Assembly (NCBI GenBank): GCA_963930655.1 | Contig: OZ005605.1 | Span: 8,935,501-8,999,500, forward strand | Source of the DNA: Myrica gale | Lineage: Eukaryota > Streptophyta > Magnoliopsida > Fagales > Myricaceae | Direction of reading: 5' to 3' | Length of the DNA: 64,000 nt | In this document: positions 9,839-22,759 of the stretch, one piece after another | Layout of the letters: each line of letters begins with the position of its first letter | Position numbering within the stretch: the stretch's first letter is position 1 | Translations under genes and position numbers: made by a program | The notes under the pieces: model-generated | The model's input: only the letters and a program-made list of their open reading frames with translations | Databases searched by the model: none | Told to the model about the DNA's origin: nothing

Positions 9839-12080
9839 AAGTCCAACCATTTAAACCTTAGTTCGATGAGGCTAATGACAGCCGCGAGCATTCCCAACAT
9901 GGAACGCTCCAGCGTACTTACTAACCTCTTGCAGCGGATTTTTTTTTAACTCTATATCAATTAACACGCATACGGAACATTAGAACCTGCTCCTCAAACG
10001 ATAACGTGAAGTAATAGCTGTAATTACACCAGAGTCTCAAAACATATAAGTTGGTTAACAGCTCTTAGCCTACAAGGCCAAATAGCCCATGACCACCACA
10101 CATCGGAGGCTCATGACGGCTCTTTCAAAATTATATCTAAACCTTTACTGAAATAACAAAAGGGAGAGAACATCCTCGTCAGCCCCTCACCTAGGATTCA
10201 AAGTTCTCCTCTTAGGTTTCCTCATCTGAAATATTGTCTGGAATGATACAATTTAAAACTGTGAGTCAAAAGACTCAGTAAGTGAAAACTTAAACTTGTA
10301 AACAGGAGTAAACGTAAATCTTGATACACATGCATGCTACATGGTTGCATATGCACATGTACTTGTTCTTGAAAATGTAAGCTTGCACTTATAACATTCA
10401 TGATCTTGAAAAACATGCTCTTGAACTTAAAATGACACGTGGTCCTTGTAAAGTATTTTTTTCTTCACTTGTGGACTACATACGCTCCATTTACCCCTGA
10501 AATCAGGGTTGTGCGTTCCCGTTGGAACTATCCCCTATTACCCTTGGGGACCTTACATTTGGTCGAGCTAGCACACCTTCTCGTATTCGTCCTTCAGTGG
10601 CTAGACACGACCCTTGGAGGTCCACACCTTCACGTAAACGTCCTTCAGTATGGGTGTTCTAGGTAACATCCATCCTTCACGTAAACGTCCTTCAGTATGG
10701 ATGTACCTTCTTAACGTGGTACGGTACCGACCATAGCTCCTTAATTAACTTGTCATAAAAACTCTCATAATTCCATTTGCATAAAGACTTCTTTCATGCT
10801 TTCATGCAAATGCTCATGTCATGCTTGATAAAATGAGAGTTCATGCTTGATAATGTCATGCTGTGTATCATTCTAGTTTTTTGGAAAAGCATAAGTTTCC
10901 ACTTACGGACGCAAGTTCCACTTACCTTCGTCCACTTGAGCGTATGGCAGCACCTTGCCTACATTGAGTCATACTTATGTCATTTAGGGGTTCACTAGTG
11001 TAAAGAATAATCACTCAATTACACGCAACTCATCATACAAAATCACCCATATTGTTTGACTTCTCAATGATGATCCTATAATGCAAATATTATCCTAAGG
11101 ATGCCGAAGCCATAAGAATTTGGATTCCAACTGATCCTTATACCAATTTTCATAACATATTAATATTCTAAGAAATTTGGAGCTCATTTGCCACTCAAAA
11201 CATTAACCCAAAAATACAAGCTGCTGAGGACGTCAAAGCGGGCAGCCCCAACGTCTCCAACTTAAAAATTCATAACTTCAAAATCAATTAAAGTTCAAGA
11301 CCAAACTCGTAAAATTTAAATTTAAAATTGTCACTCAAAAAGTATTCGAAATGAGCTAACATTCCGGACGTGCAAGGCTGCTGGCAGCTTGATGTCCGGG
11401 CCTTGAACAATGCATAACTCACTCAATAGTTATCGGAATCATCCACGGTATGGCTTAAAATCTTCCTATTTCCTAGACCTACCATTTAGGATCCTCTTAA
11501 AATTAAGGGATAAGCACAATTACATCAGAATACACTCCTAATTTGAGCCTTGAAATCTGCAGAGGTAAATTTCAGCACCTAGTTTTCAGAACTAGTCTAA
11601 CAAGCCTTCTCTATAATTCTCAATGATCTTCAACATAACAGGCCATGCTTATGAATGCTATGGGTTTTCTAATCAACAAGACTCATTTCCAAAGCTCCTT
11701 TGAACCTCAACGAATTTAGATATGAAAGGACAACACCCAATACCACAACCACTACGCATCCAGCCATGCATGCTCAAATAGATTTCAACCCTCTTTTAGG
11801 CTTTTTATCAAATACGTAGGGTACATCATTGGTTCTCTTGAACATCTTGCAGATCTGACCATGTATTAAAACACTTAGGGCTTGGTGGTTCTCAACAAGA
11901 CTAACATGCATACAACCTAATACATCAAACCAATGATCCGGCCATACATGCACAAACAGATTTCAGTCCTCTTTTAGGCTTTCTCTCATACACTTAGGGG
12001 GCATCAATGTTGCCCTTGAAACCATAACCCAAGATCTAACCGTACATGTCTTCCTAGACTCCAAGATCTTCATCATTTCA
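9839..12080 (-). mobile_element. Long Gypsy LTR, copy B, left part (split by copy C)
   Basis: In reverse orientation it carries the family landmarks: degraded 3' LTR end with GACAGCCGCGAGC near 9879, arm CTGGAATGATACA at 10239-10251, TGAGTC-AAAA-GACTCA at 10262-10277, a hairpin array and the opposite arm (one mismatch) at 10864-10876. It is interrupted at 12081 by the solo LTR copy C, whose 5-bp target duplication TTTCA marks the cut. Copy B resumes at 16574. It is older than copy C by nesting. Confidence 0.75.
10499..10735 (-). repeat. Hairpin array in LTR copy B
   Basis: Shortened array. In the LTR sense direction one unit has a 7-bp outer stem CATCCAT/ATGGATG around the constant GAAGGA and GAAGG segments, with inner stem CGT/ACG. 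One middle unit seen in other copies appears to be missing. Confidence 0.65.
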
Positions 12081-12289
12081 TGTGAGACCCCGAAAAATTA
12101 GTACGTACTCTGTTGTAAGCTTAAGGATTCAGTGATTTGTTTTGAATTAATGGAGTTCATGGTATGATCTAAATTTAGTGAGCATTATGGAATATCAATG
12201 GATGAGGTCTACATTTTAAGGTAGCCAATTTAAGTTGTTAGATTAAATGTATTTCTTTTCTATATCCTTGATTAATTTTTGAAGGATTA

Positions 12290-12920
12290 TGTTATGGACC
12301 ATATTATTGGGCTATTAAGGTTTAAATGGTTGGACTTAAAGCCTAAAAGAATGGGCTGAAAATGGACAGCCCAAGCTTGGCCGAAAATTAGGAATGATGG
12401 GCCTTGAAATTTAATCAAGTGGGCTGCCCAATTACATGTGATGATGGGCCCTTGAAGTTGTGATATTGGGCTGCTATAAGGCTTAGAGTAATAGGTGGAT
12501 ATTGGGCCTTTAAATGTATGCAATTGGGCTACTATGAAGATCAAGAAATTGGGCTTTAAATTTATGCTAATGGGCTGCCAAAATGTTCATGGAAATGGGC
12601 TTTAAACTATGCTATTGGGCTGCCATAATATTCATGGTAATGGGCTGCCATTGAATGATTTTTGGGCTTTAAGGATTTAGGTTATTTGGCCTTAGCCTTT
12701 AGGCTTGTGAAATGGACTTGAGACTTGTGATATTGGGCCTTAGACAAATATTATTGGGCTATCAAAGTCTTATGTGATTGAAATGTTAGTGGGCCTAACT
12801 TTGAAGATTGGTGTTAATGGGCCCTATCCTTTAAACTTATGAATTGGATCTAAGATGGTGTTGTTGGGCCTTGGATTAATGTTGTTGGGCTGCCCAATGG
12901 GTCTTGGAGTTAAGTTATAA
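12290..12920. repeat. Degenerate GGGCT-rich short tandem repeats in LTR copy C
   Basis: Units such as TTGGGCTGCCA, ATGGGCTTTA and GGGCCTTA recur every 25-45 bp over about 630 bp. The consensus is loose; this looks like local amplification inside the LTR. Confidence 0.6.
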
Positions 12921-13289
12921 TATAAGATTAGTAGTACTAATCATTCATTAAGCCAACTAAGTATGCTATGTAACTAGGTTGGTTGAGTTGTAACTAAGTA
13001 AACTAAACTAGTTGGATTTCAACCAAGGGAATCTAATTGGTTGAACTAAGCATTAAATGTGGAATTCAAATGTGTGGTGGAGGGTGAATTTCGTGCAAGC
13101 CAAAGGGGACAAAGGGGAGACAAAACTGAAAAGTTGAAAAAGGTGAAGGAAAAGTGAAAATTGAAGTGCATTTCCCCTTGGCCGAAATTTGGACCAAGTG
13201 CAAACTTTCTTTTCCTTGGCTTTGCCTTTTACGTATTTCACATCTCCCATCACCACCTTTTGGAGTCCTTTGTGTCATATTGATCGATC

Positions 13290-13460
13290 AACTCAAGCCA
13301 AGAAGAAAGAGAAACAAGAGAAAAAGAGAGAAACCGAAAAGGGAGAAAGGGAAAAATCAAGGGAGAAACCGTGTAAGGAAGAAGAAGAAGGAGAAGAAGG
13401 AGGTGAAGGGGAAAGGAAGGCTTGCAAGAGGAAGAAGGAAAGAAAAAGAAAAGACAACAA
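13290..13460 (+). repeat. Purine-rich (GA) tract in LTR copy C
   Basis: About 170 nt, nearly all A and G on the LTR sense strand. Equivalent tracts occur at 43690-43870 and, as pyrimidines on the + strand, at 26735-26840 and 32046-32151. The reading frames over it are low-complexity and are not called as genes. Confidence 0.6.
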
Positions 13461-14795
13461 GGTAAGAATGTTTGGATCTCTACACCTTATGTTGGCCGAA
13501 TGCTCATATTATGTAGTTCTTGGGTTATGTAGTGATCCTTGTTTAGATCTTGAGTTTTATGCTTGATTGTTGCTGGATCTTGAGCCTAGAAAACTCTAGG
13601 TTGTGTATGATGTTAGATCAGGCCATGTATGTTTGGGAACTAAGCTTGAATGTTAGGATTATGCAATAAAATGTGCAATATATGTTAAAGGAAGCTAGAT
13701 CTAAGTTTATGCTAAGTTGGTTGGTTGTAAGTTGTAAATCTCCCTAGATCTATGATTATATATGTGTTGAATGTTAGATCTGGACATGTTATACATGAAT
13801 GATGAAGGTGTGAAGTAAATGCATGCTAAGATGGATTGTAGAGTGCAAAGTATGCATGTTGTAATTTTTCTAGTATGAAAAGGTAATATGGTGTAGTATG
13901 GCCGAACCATGTGTGCTTTAGGTTTTCAAGAATAATTTTGGATGTGTATAGATCTGATTGTTGGCCATGTTACATGCAATATTGATGACCTAATGAATGG
14001 TAGATGATCATGTTAGGTAAAGGATGCATGCAAATTGAAGGAGACAAAAGAGAACCTAATTATTTGGATAAAAACATGTGTTGGCCGAATGGTATAAGCT
14101 TGATACATTGTGTTGATATTTTGGATTCCTAGATCCTAGGTTGTGAAATTGTTGAATGGAGGATGGGATCACCATTGGAGTTGAAGTTGTGACTAAAGGA
14201 TGCATAAAATGGTAATGGCCGAATATCATAATGAAATGAAACCCTAAGTGCAATTTATGATAAATGGATTATCATTGCTGTGATGGATAAGGAAATTAGG
14301 GTTGTGGCCAAACAAATTAAAAGATGTTAAGGGTTAAAGGAGCGAGTCAAAAGGATTAACAAGCCTTGTGATGTTAAGCATGAATTAAGGATTTAATTGG
14401 GATGAATGAGCTTGTCCGAAATTTATTGAATGCAAGTGAAGTGTAATTGTAAGGATATGGATAGCAAGAGAACCTTGATCACATAAAGGGAAAATACAAA
14501 CCCTAATCAAGGTTAATGTCTCGGATTGATAAAGGTTTAATATCCAAGCCAAGGGTTGTTAATGATTAAGGTTAGTGATTTATTCAGGTAAAGATTTAAC
14601 CGAATACAGGAAATAAAAGAGAGACTTAGGTTTAATCCTAAATCCGTCAGTTGTTGATTAGAACCCTAATCAAGATACCTATAAGTATATGTGCATAGAT
14701 ATTATATTGCAATATTAAATAATTAAATGACCTAAGTTTTAAATATTAGTTAAAGAATAAATTAAATAAAATATTTAATGATTAAAGAATTATAT

Positions 14796-14798
<3 letters not shown>

Positions 14799-14828
<30 letters not shown>
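14799..14828. repeat. (TA)n microsatellite
   Basis: About 14 uninterrupted TA units inside LTR copy C. Confidence 0.9.
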
Positions 14829-14830
<2 letters not shown>

Positions 14831-15446
14831 ATAAAAAAAAAGAAATATAATATAGTTGCCATTCGGAAACGTTCCGACGAATGGAAGGTACGAAGTCAAG
14901 TGATGAACGGGAAGTTCAAGATGGATTAAGAAATATCCGGCAACTATATTATACCATTAAATTAAGTAATGAGTAGAATTATCGCTACTTGTCCTTAGTG
15001 GACTTCAAGATAGGACTGTCGGGTAACTCGTAGGACCGACACGTACCGATATGGTTTCATCTATACGCAGTACATTGAAAGATTGAACCTATTCCTTGTA
15101 GGCGAGGAGCCAAGTGAGCAAAGGAGAATTTGCGAGTACTGTAAGTGAATCTTACACTTTTATGAAAACTGGAATGATACACTGCATGTTTTATTGTGCA
15201 TGGCAAGATGTTTTTAATACAAGTGACATGTATTGTGCATATAGAATGTTTCAAGTACGCATGATGTTTCGAACATGTCATAGCATGATCATTTGCATGA
15301 ACGCATGAGAGACGTTTTGATGCAAATGAAATTACGATGTTTTCAAGAGTGGCATGACATGTTCATTTCATAGAAACATGAAAAGCTGTTTTATGCAAAT
15401 GAAAGAGAATTTATGTTATGATTAAGCCCGGAGGTTTTGGTTGAAC

Positions 15447-15778
15447 CCGTACCGAGTTAAGTGAGGTTCGACATCCATGCCGAGGGACGTTGTTCGTGAA
15501 GGATGGATGGATGGAACCTAAGACATCCATGCCGAGGGACGTTGTTCGTGAAGGATGGATGGATGGACGCCCATACCGAGGGACGTTGTTCGTGAAGGAT
15601 GGGTTAGTCCGTGAGGTATGTGCAACCACACCGAGGAACGTTGCTCGAGAAGGTGTGGCGCCTCCAAGGGTCATGACTAGCCACTGAAGGACAAATGAGA
15701 GAAGGTGCGCTAGCTGACCATATGTAAGGTCTCCAAGGGAATTCGGGGACGGTTCCAAAGGGAACGCACAACCCTGAC
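15447..15778 (+). repeat. Hairpin array in LTR copy C
   Basis: Five units. Outer stems are CATCCAT/ATGGATG (twice), CCCAT/ATGGG, CCACACC/GGTGTGG and a weaker CCAC unit. The first is wrapped by GGTTC/GAACC and the fourth by GAGG/CCTC. Inner segments are CG-TTGTT-CG or CG-TTGCT-CG. The CCACACC/GGTGTGG stem lines up with TCACA/TGTGA in copy A and CCACACT/AGTGTGG in copy D. Confidence 0.75.
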
Positions 15779-16573
15779 TTCAGGGGTCAAATGGAGCGAG
15801 CCCACAAGTAAGAGATACGAAATGGTTGTGAAAAGGCCAACAGTGGCACAAGTATGAAATTAATGATTTTCAAGGGCCAAGGGCCAATTTTATAAGCAAG
15901 AATGAAAGAAAGATTTTCAAGGGCCTGGGGCCAATTCCGAGATTTGAAATGCATTTGAAAAGGCCAAGAGTGGCAAGAGATTTTAGTGCATGGCATGTGC
16001 ATCACGGAGCATGCATATGCATCATGGTTTTTATGCACTAACTCATGATTTACAGTTTTGCATTTCTTATCTTATCGCTACAGTGTATTGAAGTAAGTAT
16101 GCTTTTAAAGCTATGTTTTATTAAAGTTCATGTTTCAACTGCTGTTCCTTACTGAGTCTTTCGACTCATAGTTTGTAAATCGTATCATTCCAGATCCACA
16201 AGATAACTGGGGAGCAGAGGAGTATCTCACGTAGAAATCCTGGAAGTTTGGGGATTGGAGCCGGAGTTGGTGAACTCCGAGGTAGCACTTGGGAGTGCTG
16301 GTTTTGATCAAATGGCAGTATGTTGCCCTAGTACGTTTTGTACAAGTTGCGAATAAGATGCAATGTATAGACTTTCCTGAATTATGATGTGTATACCGAG
16401 AGGTTATGATCATTGGGCTTGTATCTCAGCCAACATGTGGATCCTGAGTGAGCCATCCTATGTGTATAAAAAAAAAAAAATTCCGCTGTAAGAGTTAGTG
16501 TAAGCGCTGGAGTGTTCCCGGGGAATGCTCGCGGCTGTCACGGTCCCTGCGGGATGGCGTTCGGGGCATGACA

Positions 16574-18002
16574 TTTCAGCATGCAAACCGAAGAAAAGAA
16601 AGAATCAACAGAACCCAACAACAAACCAATAGATCCACGGTTTCTCATGAGATTTTTCACAAAAAAGCAGCACCATTACCGAAACTTCTTCTCCTCCCTT
16701 CAACTCTCTCAAGTTTCTTGTAAGATCTATATTATTCTTAAAGAAAGCAACATATAAACAACATATACACAAGGAGAAAACAACCGAACACACAACAAGC
16801 TATCATCCAAGAAAAATGTGAGAGAAATGAGGTAATGGGTATATTCGGCCAGGGCCGGACTTTACCTTTGTTTTTCTTCTCTTTCTCCTTCTTCTTCTTC
16901 TTCTTCCTTCTCCTTTCTTCTTCTCGGTTGGGTGTTTTAGGGCAAGTGAAATGTGCGGGTTAGGGCAAGGGAAATGAGATGTGCGGAAGGGGGGGGTGTT
17001 AGGCGTGAAAAGGCTTGGGGGAAGGAAAAGACAAAGCTTCCCTTCCCCCTTCCTTTCCCTTCTTCACGTGTAAGGGTGGGCACCGGAACGGACGGAACCG
17101 GAATTGGCCATTCCGGTTCCGGTACCCACCGGAACCACATTTTTGGTTCCAGAATTTCCGGAACCGGAACCGGAAATTCCGGTTCCTTATATGGGCCTAA
17201 AAAAATATATTTAGTTTAGGCCCATTGACCCAAAAATAGATTTTTAAGTTGTGTTTTGTGGGCCAAATAACTCTAAATTAAAATTAAAATTAAACAACTA
17301 AATTTCAAAACAATATTTTACTATTTCAAGATGCCAAAATAAATATAAATTAAAATTACAACTAAATTTCAAAACAAAATAAATTTTTAATATTTTAATA
17401 TTTTTCAAAACAACTAATCATTTATCAAAAATGATATATTGAAAGAGGTAAACTCTAAATTAAAATTATAATATTTTTTTAATTTTTTATAAAATATACC
17501 GGAACTGGAATTTTCCGGTATTTCCGCCGGAATTTTCCGGTATTTCCGCCGGAACCGGAACATTTGCACACCCTTATTCACGTGAGCTTCCCCCTCTTTC
17601 TCCTTCACTTCTCTTTTATTTTATTTTATCTTATTTTTGCTACTTCATAAACTAACCCTAACATGCCCTTCATAGATTTTTTTTCAAGAGTCAAAGTCCC
17701 TAATTCAATTTCTTCCAAATAATGCAAACTTAGAGATATATTCCAACAATTAAAATGATTAATTTAATTAATCCCAAGTACTAAAATTTAATGCTATTAA
17801 ACATTGCAAACAATATAACATCTAAATCATAGCTAAAGATGCATAAAAAATGTTAGGGGGAAAATTTCACCTAGACATAAGTTTAGATTACTTTACCCAT
17901 ACATGCCTTTTTCAAAAATTTGAGTAATACACACTTGAGGAGTCATAAACAACATTTCTTAGGAGTCATAAACTACAAAATGACAGAAATAAAGTCGCGG
18001 AA
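16574..18002 (-). mobile_element. Long Gypsy LTR copy B, right part
   Basis: Continues copy B after the copy C insertion. It has the pyrimidine-rich tract near 16865-16920 and the AGGGCAAG segment seen in the other minus-oriented copies. It ends near AAAGTCGCGG (about 18000), which lines up with AAAATCGGGG just before GTCTCACA in the intact LTRs, so the outermost bases are lost. It is interrupted by a hAT element at 17071-17576. Confidence 0.55.
17071..17576. mobile_element. Nonautonomous hAT transposon, 506 bp
   Basis: The ends are TAAGGGTGGGCA and, inverted, TAAGGGTGTGCA. They are flanked by a perfect 8-bp duplication TTCACGTG (17063-17070 and 17577-17584), the size that hAT transposases make. 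The subterminal regions are packed with GGAACCGG / CCGGTTCC motifs, including a 21-nt near-perfect palindrome at 17166-17186. There is no transposase, so it must have been moved by another element. It lies inside LTR copy B. Confidence 0.92.
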
Positions 18003-18010
18003 AGATCCTT

Positions 18011-18780
18011 TGTTAGGATAACTCGCTGTGGGAGCTTGAGGCCGTATTGTGCTCTGGGAATACTGCTGCAAAGATACGGATGGTTACTTATAACCTGTCA
18101 CTCTATCCAAGTGATTCATAATGGGAGTGAGAGTAGTGGTGATTGGTGATTGAGAATGGAAAAAGGAAAAGATCATTTTTTAGAAAATTGAGTCTTTTCA
18201 ATTAATTTTTCTTATTCTGTTGAGATTTTATTGTTGAAACGGGTTTTCTTCAATATCTTGTTCTTGTTTTTACTATTCTGGTGTACTAACACCGCTGGCT
18301 TTACTGAGTCATTTGGACTCACCGTTGTTTGTTAAATATTTCTTTAGCAGATGTCTGAGGTTTATTAGGTGAGTTCACCAAGGCTATTCAACACGACTTT
18401 ATTACTCTGGAGCTAACCTTTCGAGTCTATGTCACACGTGAACTAAATGTTGATAGAAGACCGAGGTATTAGGTGGATTAACCCAAACTCGAATGACTAT
18501 GTCAGCATGTGTGACAAACTTAAGTGATTCTGATGGCAAGGAGTAGAGGTTTTATGTTTCTTAGTTTTTTCCACTGCTGTAGTTTTCTTTTTAGTATGTA
18601 CATTATAAGATGTTAGTTCTCTTTTGTAATACTTCGATATTAATAAAAGGTTCTACTTGTGTGTTTAGTTAGAATCTTGTTGCTTTCACGATCCTCCCAC
18701 TAGACGTAACCTCAGTCTAATAGCGATGTCCATTACTATAAGACAACGCTTGAGGTCTTAACGGTCCGGGCTATTACACT
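18011..18780 (+). mobile_element. LTR-like fragment carrying the TGAGTC hairpin
   Basis: It ends in CGGTCCGGGCTATTACA, an LTR-like end, and contains TGAGTC-ATTTG-GACTCA at 18305-18321 in otherwise unrelated sequence. The 8-mer AGATCCTT lies at 18003-18010 and again at 18781-18788. That could be a target duplication or chance, because the two termini do not match each other. No coding potential seen. Confidence 0.35.
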
Positions 18781-19021
18781 AGATCCTTCCAATCTATTAA
18801 TCTAGGTTTGATTTCTGTAGGGTCCATGTTCAAAAATTTCTACCAAATTCTTGTTTAGTGGTTTGGTAAAGGTTTGGGTCAAGTTTCTCAATTCATGGAT
18901 TGTTCGCCAATTAACTGACAGGCCATGAGAACTAGATTATATTTCATATCTATTCCCTTTGTTTTAACTGTAATTCTTACTGTATGCTCCAAATGTGGGT
19001 AATTTATAGATATAAATAATT
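18781..19021. other. Unannotated stretch
   Basis: AT-rich single-copy-looking sequence. No gene or repeat recognised. Confidence 0.4.
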
Positions 19022-19453
19022 TCGGGGAAATATTAATTTGCACCTTCATCTTTCAATTTCGTCTCATTGAGCCCATGAACTTGTAAATTCTTTGATTCGT
19101 ACCCACAGCGAACTTAGCCATTAAATCTCACGGTAAATACCCACATGATGTCCACGTGATTCACTTCCACTTGGTATCCCATTCTGTCTTCCAATTTCGT
19201 GATACTTTCATCGATTTGCACCCGACATGCCTATTGACAGTTAAATGAACGTAAATCAGTCGCGTGTCACCCACATGATTCACTGATGCAAATCAAGAAG
19301 GTCATAAAATCGTACTGTTCCGCTGATAGGAAAAGATTTTTTGGAAAATTATTTTTTTATTTTGAATTTGATTATTTGTTTATTATTTCCTTCCGAGTTT
19401 GCTTCGTAGATTGTAGTTCATTAGTTTGATATTTAGAATTCCGTGTGATTCCG
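19022..19453 (+). mobile_element. Left arm of a fold-back/MULE-like element
   Basis: Contains CCAATTTCGTGATACTTTC and CGATTTGCACCC-type motifs that recur inverted at 22760-23135. The two arms are now separated by the solo LTR at 19454-22759. Ends GGGGAAATATTAATTTGCACC and, inverted, GGAAAAATATACTTTTCACC are similar, but no clean target duplication was found. Confidence 0.45.
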
Positions 19454-21129
19454 TGTGAGACCCCGAACTATGCTTTTGTTATTTTCCTATGTATTCGTTT
19501 GAATTAACTCAGGGGGCCATATTTTTGGCCAATGTATGACCTAAGTTTAATGTCTATAATACATTATCTTTCTTATGAAATTTTAACTTAGAATTTCCTT
19601 TAGATAATTTCTTTATCATTGTGAAAGTTTATTAGTACAAGTTCGTTACTATTTTTCCTAAGAGTCGAATCTTGCTAGGTAGATTTCTTTTATGAGCTTA
19701 TTTTTCCATTGCTTATTATATTCCATAATTCATGAAGTTTAATACATGAAGAGAATTTTATATCTCATAGCCGAATCTCTAAGTAGAAATCATGATATTA
19801 TGATTATGAAATTTATGTTAAGCATAAAGATTATTTTGTGTCTTTTATTAGGTAACCCTAATCATCATTAGGTGGTTTTAATTATCATTAAAGAATTTAA
19901 ATGATAAGTTAGTGTGCTTATCACAGTGATAAGCTAATGTGCTTATATATTGTGATAAGTGGTAAAATAAAATAAAAGAAAAGAAAAGTGAAATGAAGAT
20001 GAGAAAGTGAAATGGCAAGAGCTTCACGTGAAGGGCAAGAAGAAAGACTTCTAGAGTCTAGGAGATGGAGATTCACGTGAGTGGCTTAGCTTGGAGACAA
20101 AGAAATGAAGTGAAGTGAAGGTGAAAAGACAAGGCATGTCACCACCCCTAGCACCTATGGCCATAGGCATCATTGGCAAAGTTTTCCCCTTTTCTCACAT
20201 CTTGGACTAGATTCATTTTCACCCTTTTTCATTACACTCTTCACCGTATATCTCTCCCTCACCACATGTTCAGTTCACTCTAGCATTCCACTTCTTTCCA
20301 TCCATTTGCTTAACCTCTCCTTTGCTCAAGCTTATTTCCCTTCTTCTTGGCCGGATATCTCTCTTCACTCACCTCATTCCTCCTTTGTCAAAAGCACACC
20401 ATTGCAGCTTGCTCTCTCTCTTTGGCCGAACCACTTCAAGCTTTAAGCTTGCCCTTGTTTTCTTCAAGCTTTTTCCAGCAGTTGTTCTTCTCCTTTTCCC
20501 TCACTTCAAATCTTCATCTCAGCACCTATTCAACATCATTCTCAGCCCTTGAAGCCATTCTTGTGGGAGGAACCGAAAGTTGAAGTGTAGTGGAGGATTT
20601 TGGTGGAAACCGAGTGCTCTAGTGGAAGGTAGAGGTAGATTTCGATTTGCATGTGTTGTTTTAATTGATTTCTCCATAGTTTCTGACCTTAGATATTTTA
20701 ATGCTAGGTGCTCTCTTCTTTAAGCAAGTTTGTGTCCAACACCAAGGTAAGGCCGAATATGGTTGAAGATGAGATTGTTGTGTTGGCCTAGTGTCTTGTC
20801 TTTTCTTTGGTTGGACTTGCTATTTTTGGTCGTGTGCCTTGTGCTCTTTTGTTTTGTACTAACATGCATGAGTAGATCTGATCAGGTTGGGTCTTTTGAG
20901 GTTATTGCAGTTTGGACGAATGGATTTATTGGAGGATTGAGTAAATTCCGGTTGTGCAGTGTAACCCTAAACATCTTATGTTAAGAGAGTGCCACGGGTT
21001 GATATGAATATGAAGATTCGTTTAGGCATGTATTAAGGTGTGTGGAACGGTCTTTGGTCAGTAGAATCAACCTAGAGATCATGTTTAGGTTGTTGGAATA
21101 GGAAGATTTTAGCACTCTATTTTTAGGTA

Positions 21130-21350
21130 TCATCGCGCTCGACTAGCGTGCGTCAGGCACTCGAGCGGCCTTAAGGAGAAATGGTGGTCAGTGTCTTGCC
21201 GTCTGACCAACGCTCGACAGGTGCTAGAGTGGCCTTTGAAAAATTTTCACACAGAGAGTTTGCGCTCGACCGCCGCTCGAGCGAGGGTTGATGGAAGTTG
21301 GACAGTGAGTTGGCGCTCGACCAGTGCTCGACAGGCGCTCGAGCGGGTCT
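21130..21350. repeat. CGCTCGAGCG-type palindrome repeats
   Basis: About four degenerate units of about 60-80 bp, each with GCTCGAC...GCTCGAGCG spacing (near 21137, 21210, 21265 and 21314). This is locally amplified inside LTR copy D and absent from the other copies. Confidence 0.7.
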
Positions 21351-21974
21351 TGTTAAAATCTCACACATGTTGAATTTGGAGTTTCAATTGAAGTCTTGTG
21401 AGCTCTAGCATTAAGGATAGTTGATTAATCTTAGTTATGGAGTCATTGAGGTTAGGATGGCGAGGATTTCAGAATAGGTTGAAATCATTGATGTTTGAGA
21501 AGAGCTAGTGTACCTAGTTGAGTGAGTACTACATAGTGATCTCTTTAGCAATCATATCGGAGATGTTTGATGATATGTTTAATTGTACTTCTTCATTTGT
21601 TTTACGAAAACTAGTTAAACAATCTTTTGTAAACAAAATAGTACTTTCAAGATATGTACTTTTGGAAAACCTAATAATTACAAGTATTTCTTTTGTATGC
21701 CCGTGAAATTGATTTCCTAAGCATCTAAGTGTAGTAATTGCATCGCTTGTAGGCGAGGCACCGTCTCATTTTCAAGAGGAGCAACGTAAGTGGATTGTAA
21801 GTATAAACTTACATTTTTGTAAAACTGGAATGATACACTGCATAGCTTTACATGAACAAGCATGACATTATAAGCAAGCATGTCATGGCACGAGCATTGC
21901 ATGATTTTCTAAAGAGATTTTTATGCAATGGTATATGGGAAATTTTATGATAGGTCAAGTCAAGTTAAGGGCTC

Positions 21975-22205
21975 TGGTTGGTACCGTACCATCAAGATGG
22001 ACTCCCATACCGAAGGACGAATGCGAGAAGGTTGGGTGAATCCTAAGAGGTAGTGCAACCACACTGAAGGACAATGTGAGAAAGTGTGGACCTCCAAGGG
22101 TCGTGTCTAGCCATCAGGCCTGGGGCAACTACGGGCTAGCTCGACCAAATGAAATGTCCCCAAGGGTAAGGGACACGGTTCCGATGGGAACGCACAACCA
22201 GAACT
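21975..22205 (+). repeat. Hairpin array in LTR copy D
   Basis: Two clear units. One has CCCAT outside GAAGGACGAATGCGAGAAGG with TTGGG. The other has a perfect 7-bp stem CCACACT/AGTGTGG with inner CA/TG, wrapped by GAGGT/ACCTC. The last base pair of the 7-bp stem differs from copy C on both sides (T-A instead of C-G). Confidence 0.75.
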
Positions 22206-22759
22206 CCAGGGGTTAAATGGAGCGTAAGTAGCCCACAAGTCAAGAAGGAATTACTTTTCAAGGGTCATGAGCCAATTTTCAAGAATAAGAACAAGTTTTA
22301 CAATCAAGAGCATATGCACAACCATGAGACATTCATGTGCATCAAGATTTACGATCTCTCATGACATTCAAGTTCAAGTTTTAAATATCATGTTTTCAAG
22401 TTATGTTTATCCCTTACTGAGTCTTTTTGACTCACTTTTTTAAAACTGTATCATTCCAGATGCCTCAGGTGAAGGAAGTCAAGAGGACTATCTGACTTAG
22501 AAGGAAGACACTTATGTGTTTTGGTTGTGACATGATCGATGTGATCTGTCACCTGTATTTGTGTTAATCATGAAATGTGTAATTTAAGAGACAATGCTTA
22601 ATTGAGGACCTTTATGGAGTTATGTTGTTATGTTTTTGGCCCGTCTCTCTCTCGATCCTATGTTCTTTCCGCTGTATGTTTAAGGATGTTCGCTGGAGCT
22701 TTCCTTGGGATTGCTCGTGGCTGTCACGGTCCCTACGGGAGGGCGTTCGGGGCGTGACA

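Larger units (their letters stand above)
12081..16573 (+). mobile_element. Solo LTR of the long-LTR Gypsy family, copy C
   Basis: It runs from TGTGAGACCCCG to GGGGCATGACA and is flanked by the 5-bp direct repeat TTTCA (12076-12080 and 16574-16578), so it is a complete solo LTR of 4493 bp that resulted from LTR-LTR recombination. It carries GGGCT-rich repeats at 12290-12920, a purine-rich tract at 13290-13460, a (TA)n run, both 13-nt arms (15169-15181; 16182-16193 with 12 nt matching), the hairpin array and the TGAGTC-TTTC-GACTCA hairpin (16153-16168). Noncoding. It sits inside LTR copy B. Confidence 0.9.
19454..22759 (+). mobile_element. Solo LTR of the long-LTR Gypsy family, copy D
   Basis: It runs from TGTGAGACCCCG to GGGGCGTGACA and is flanked by TTCCG on both sides (19449-19453 and 22760-22764), giving a complete 3306-bp solo LTR. 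It carries CTCGAG-centred repeats at 21130-21350, a 13-nt arm at 21825-21837, the hairpin array, TGAGTC-TTTTT-GACTCA at 22418-22434 and the opposite arm at 22447-22459. No coding region. Confidence 0.92.

Noticed and set aside
13066-13566. Lys/Glu-rich frames in LTR copy C
   Set aside because: They cover the purine-rich tract and have no counterpart in sister LTRs.
18003-18788. Reading 18011-18780 as a hAT element because AGATCCTT flanks it
   Set aside because: The supposed termini do not form inverted repeats and the right end looks like an LTR end. The 8-mer match may be chance.
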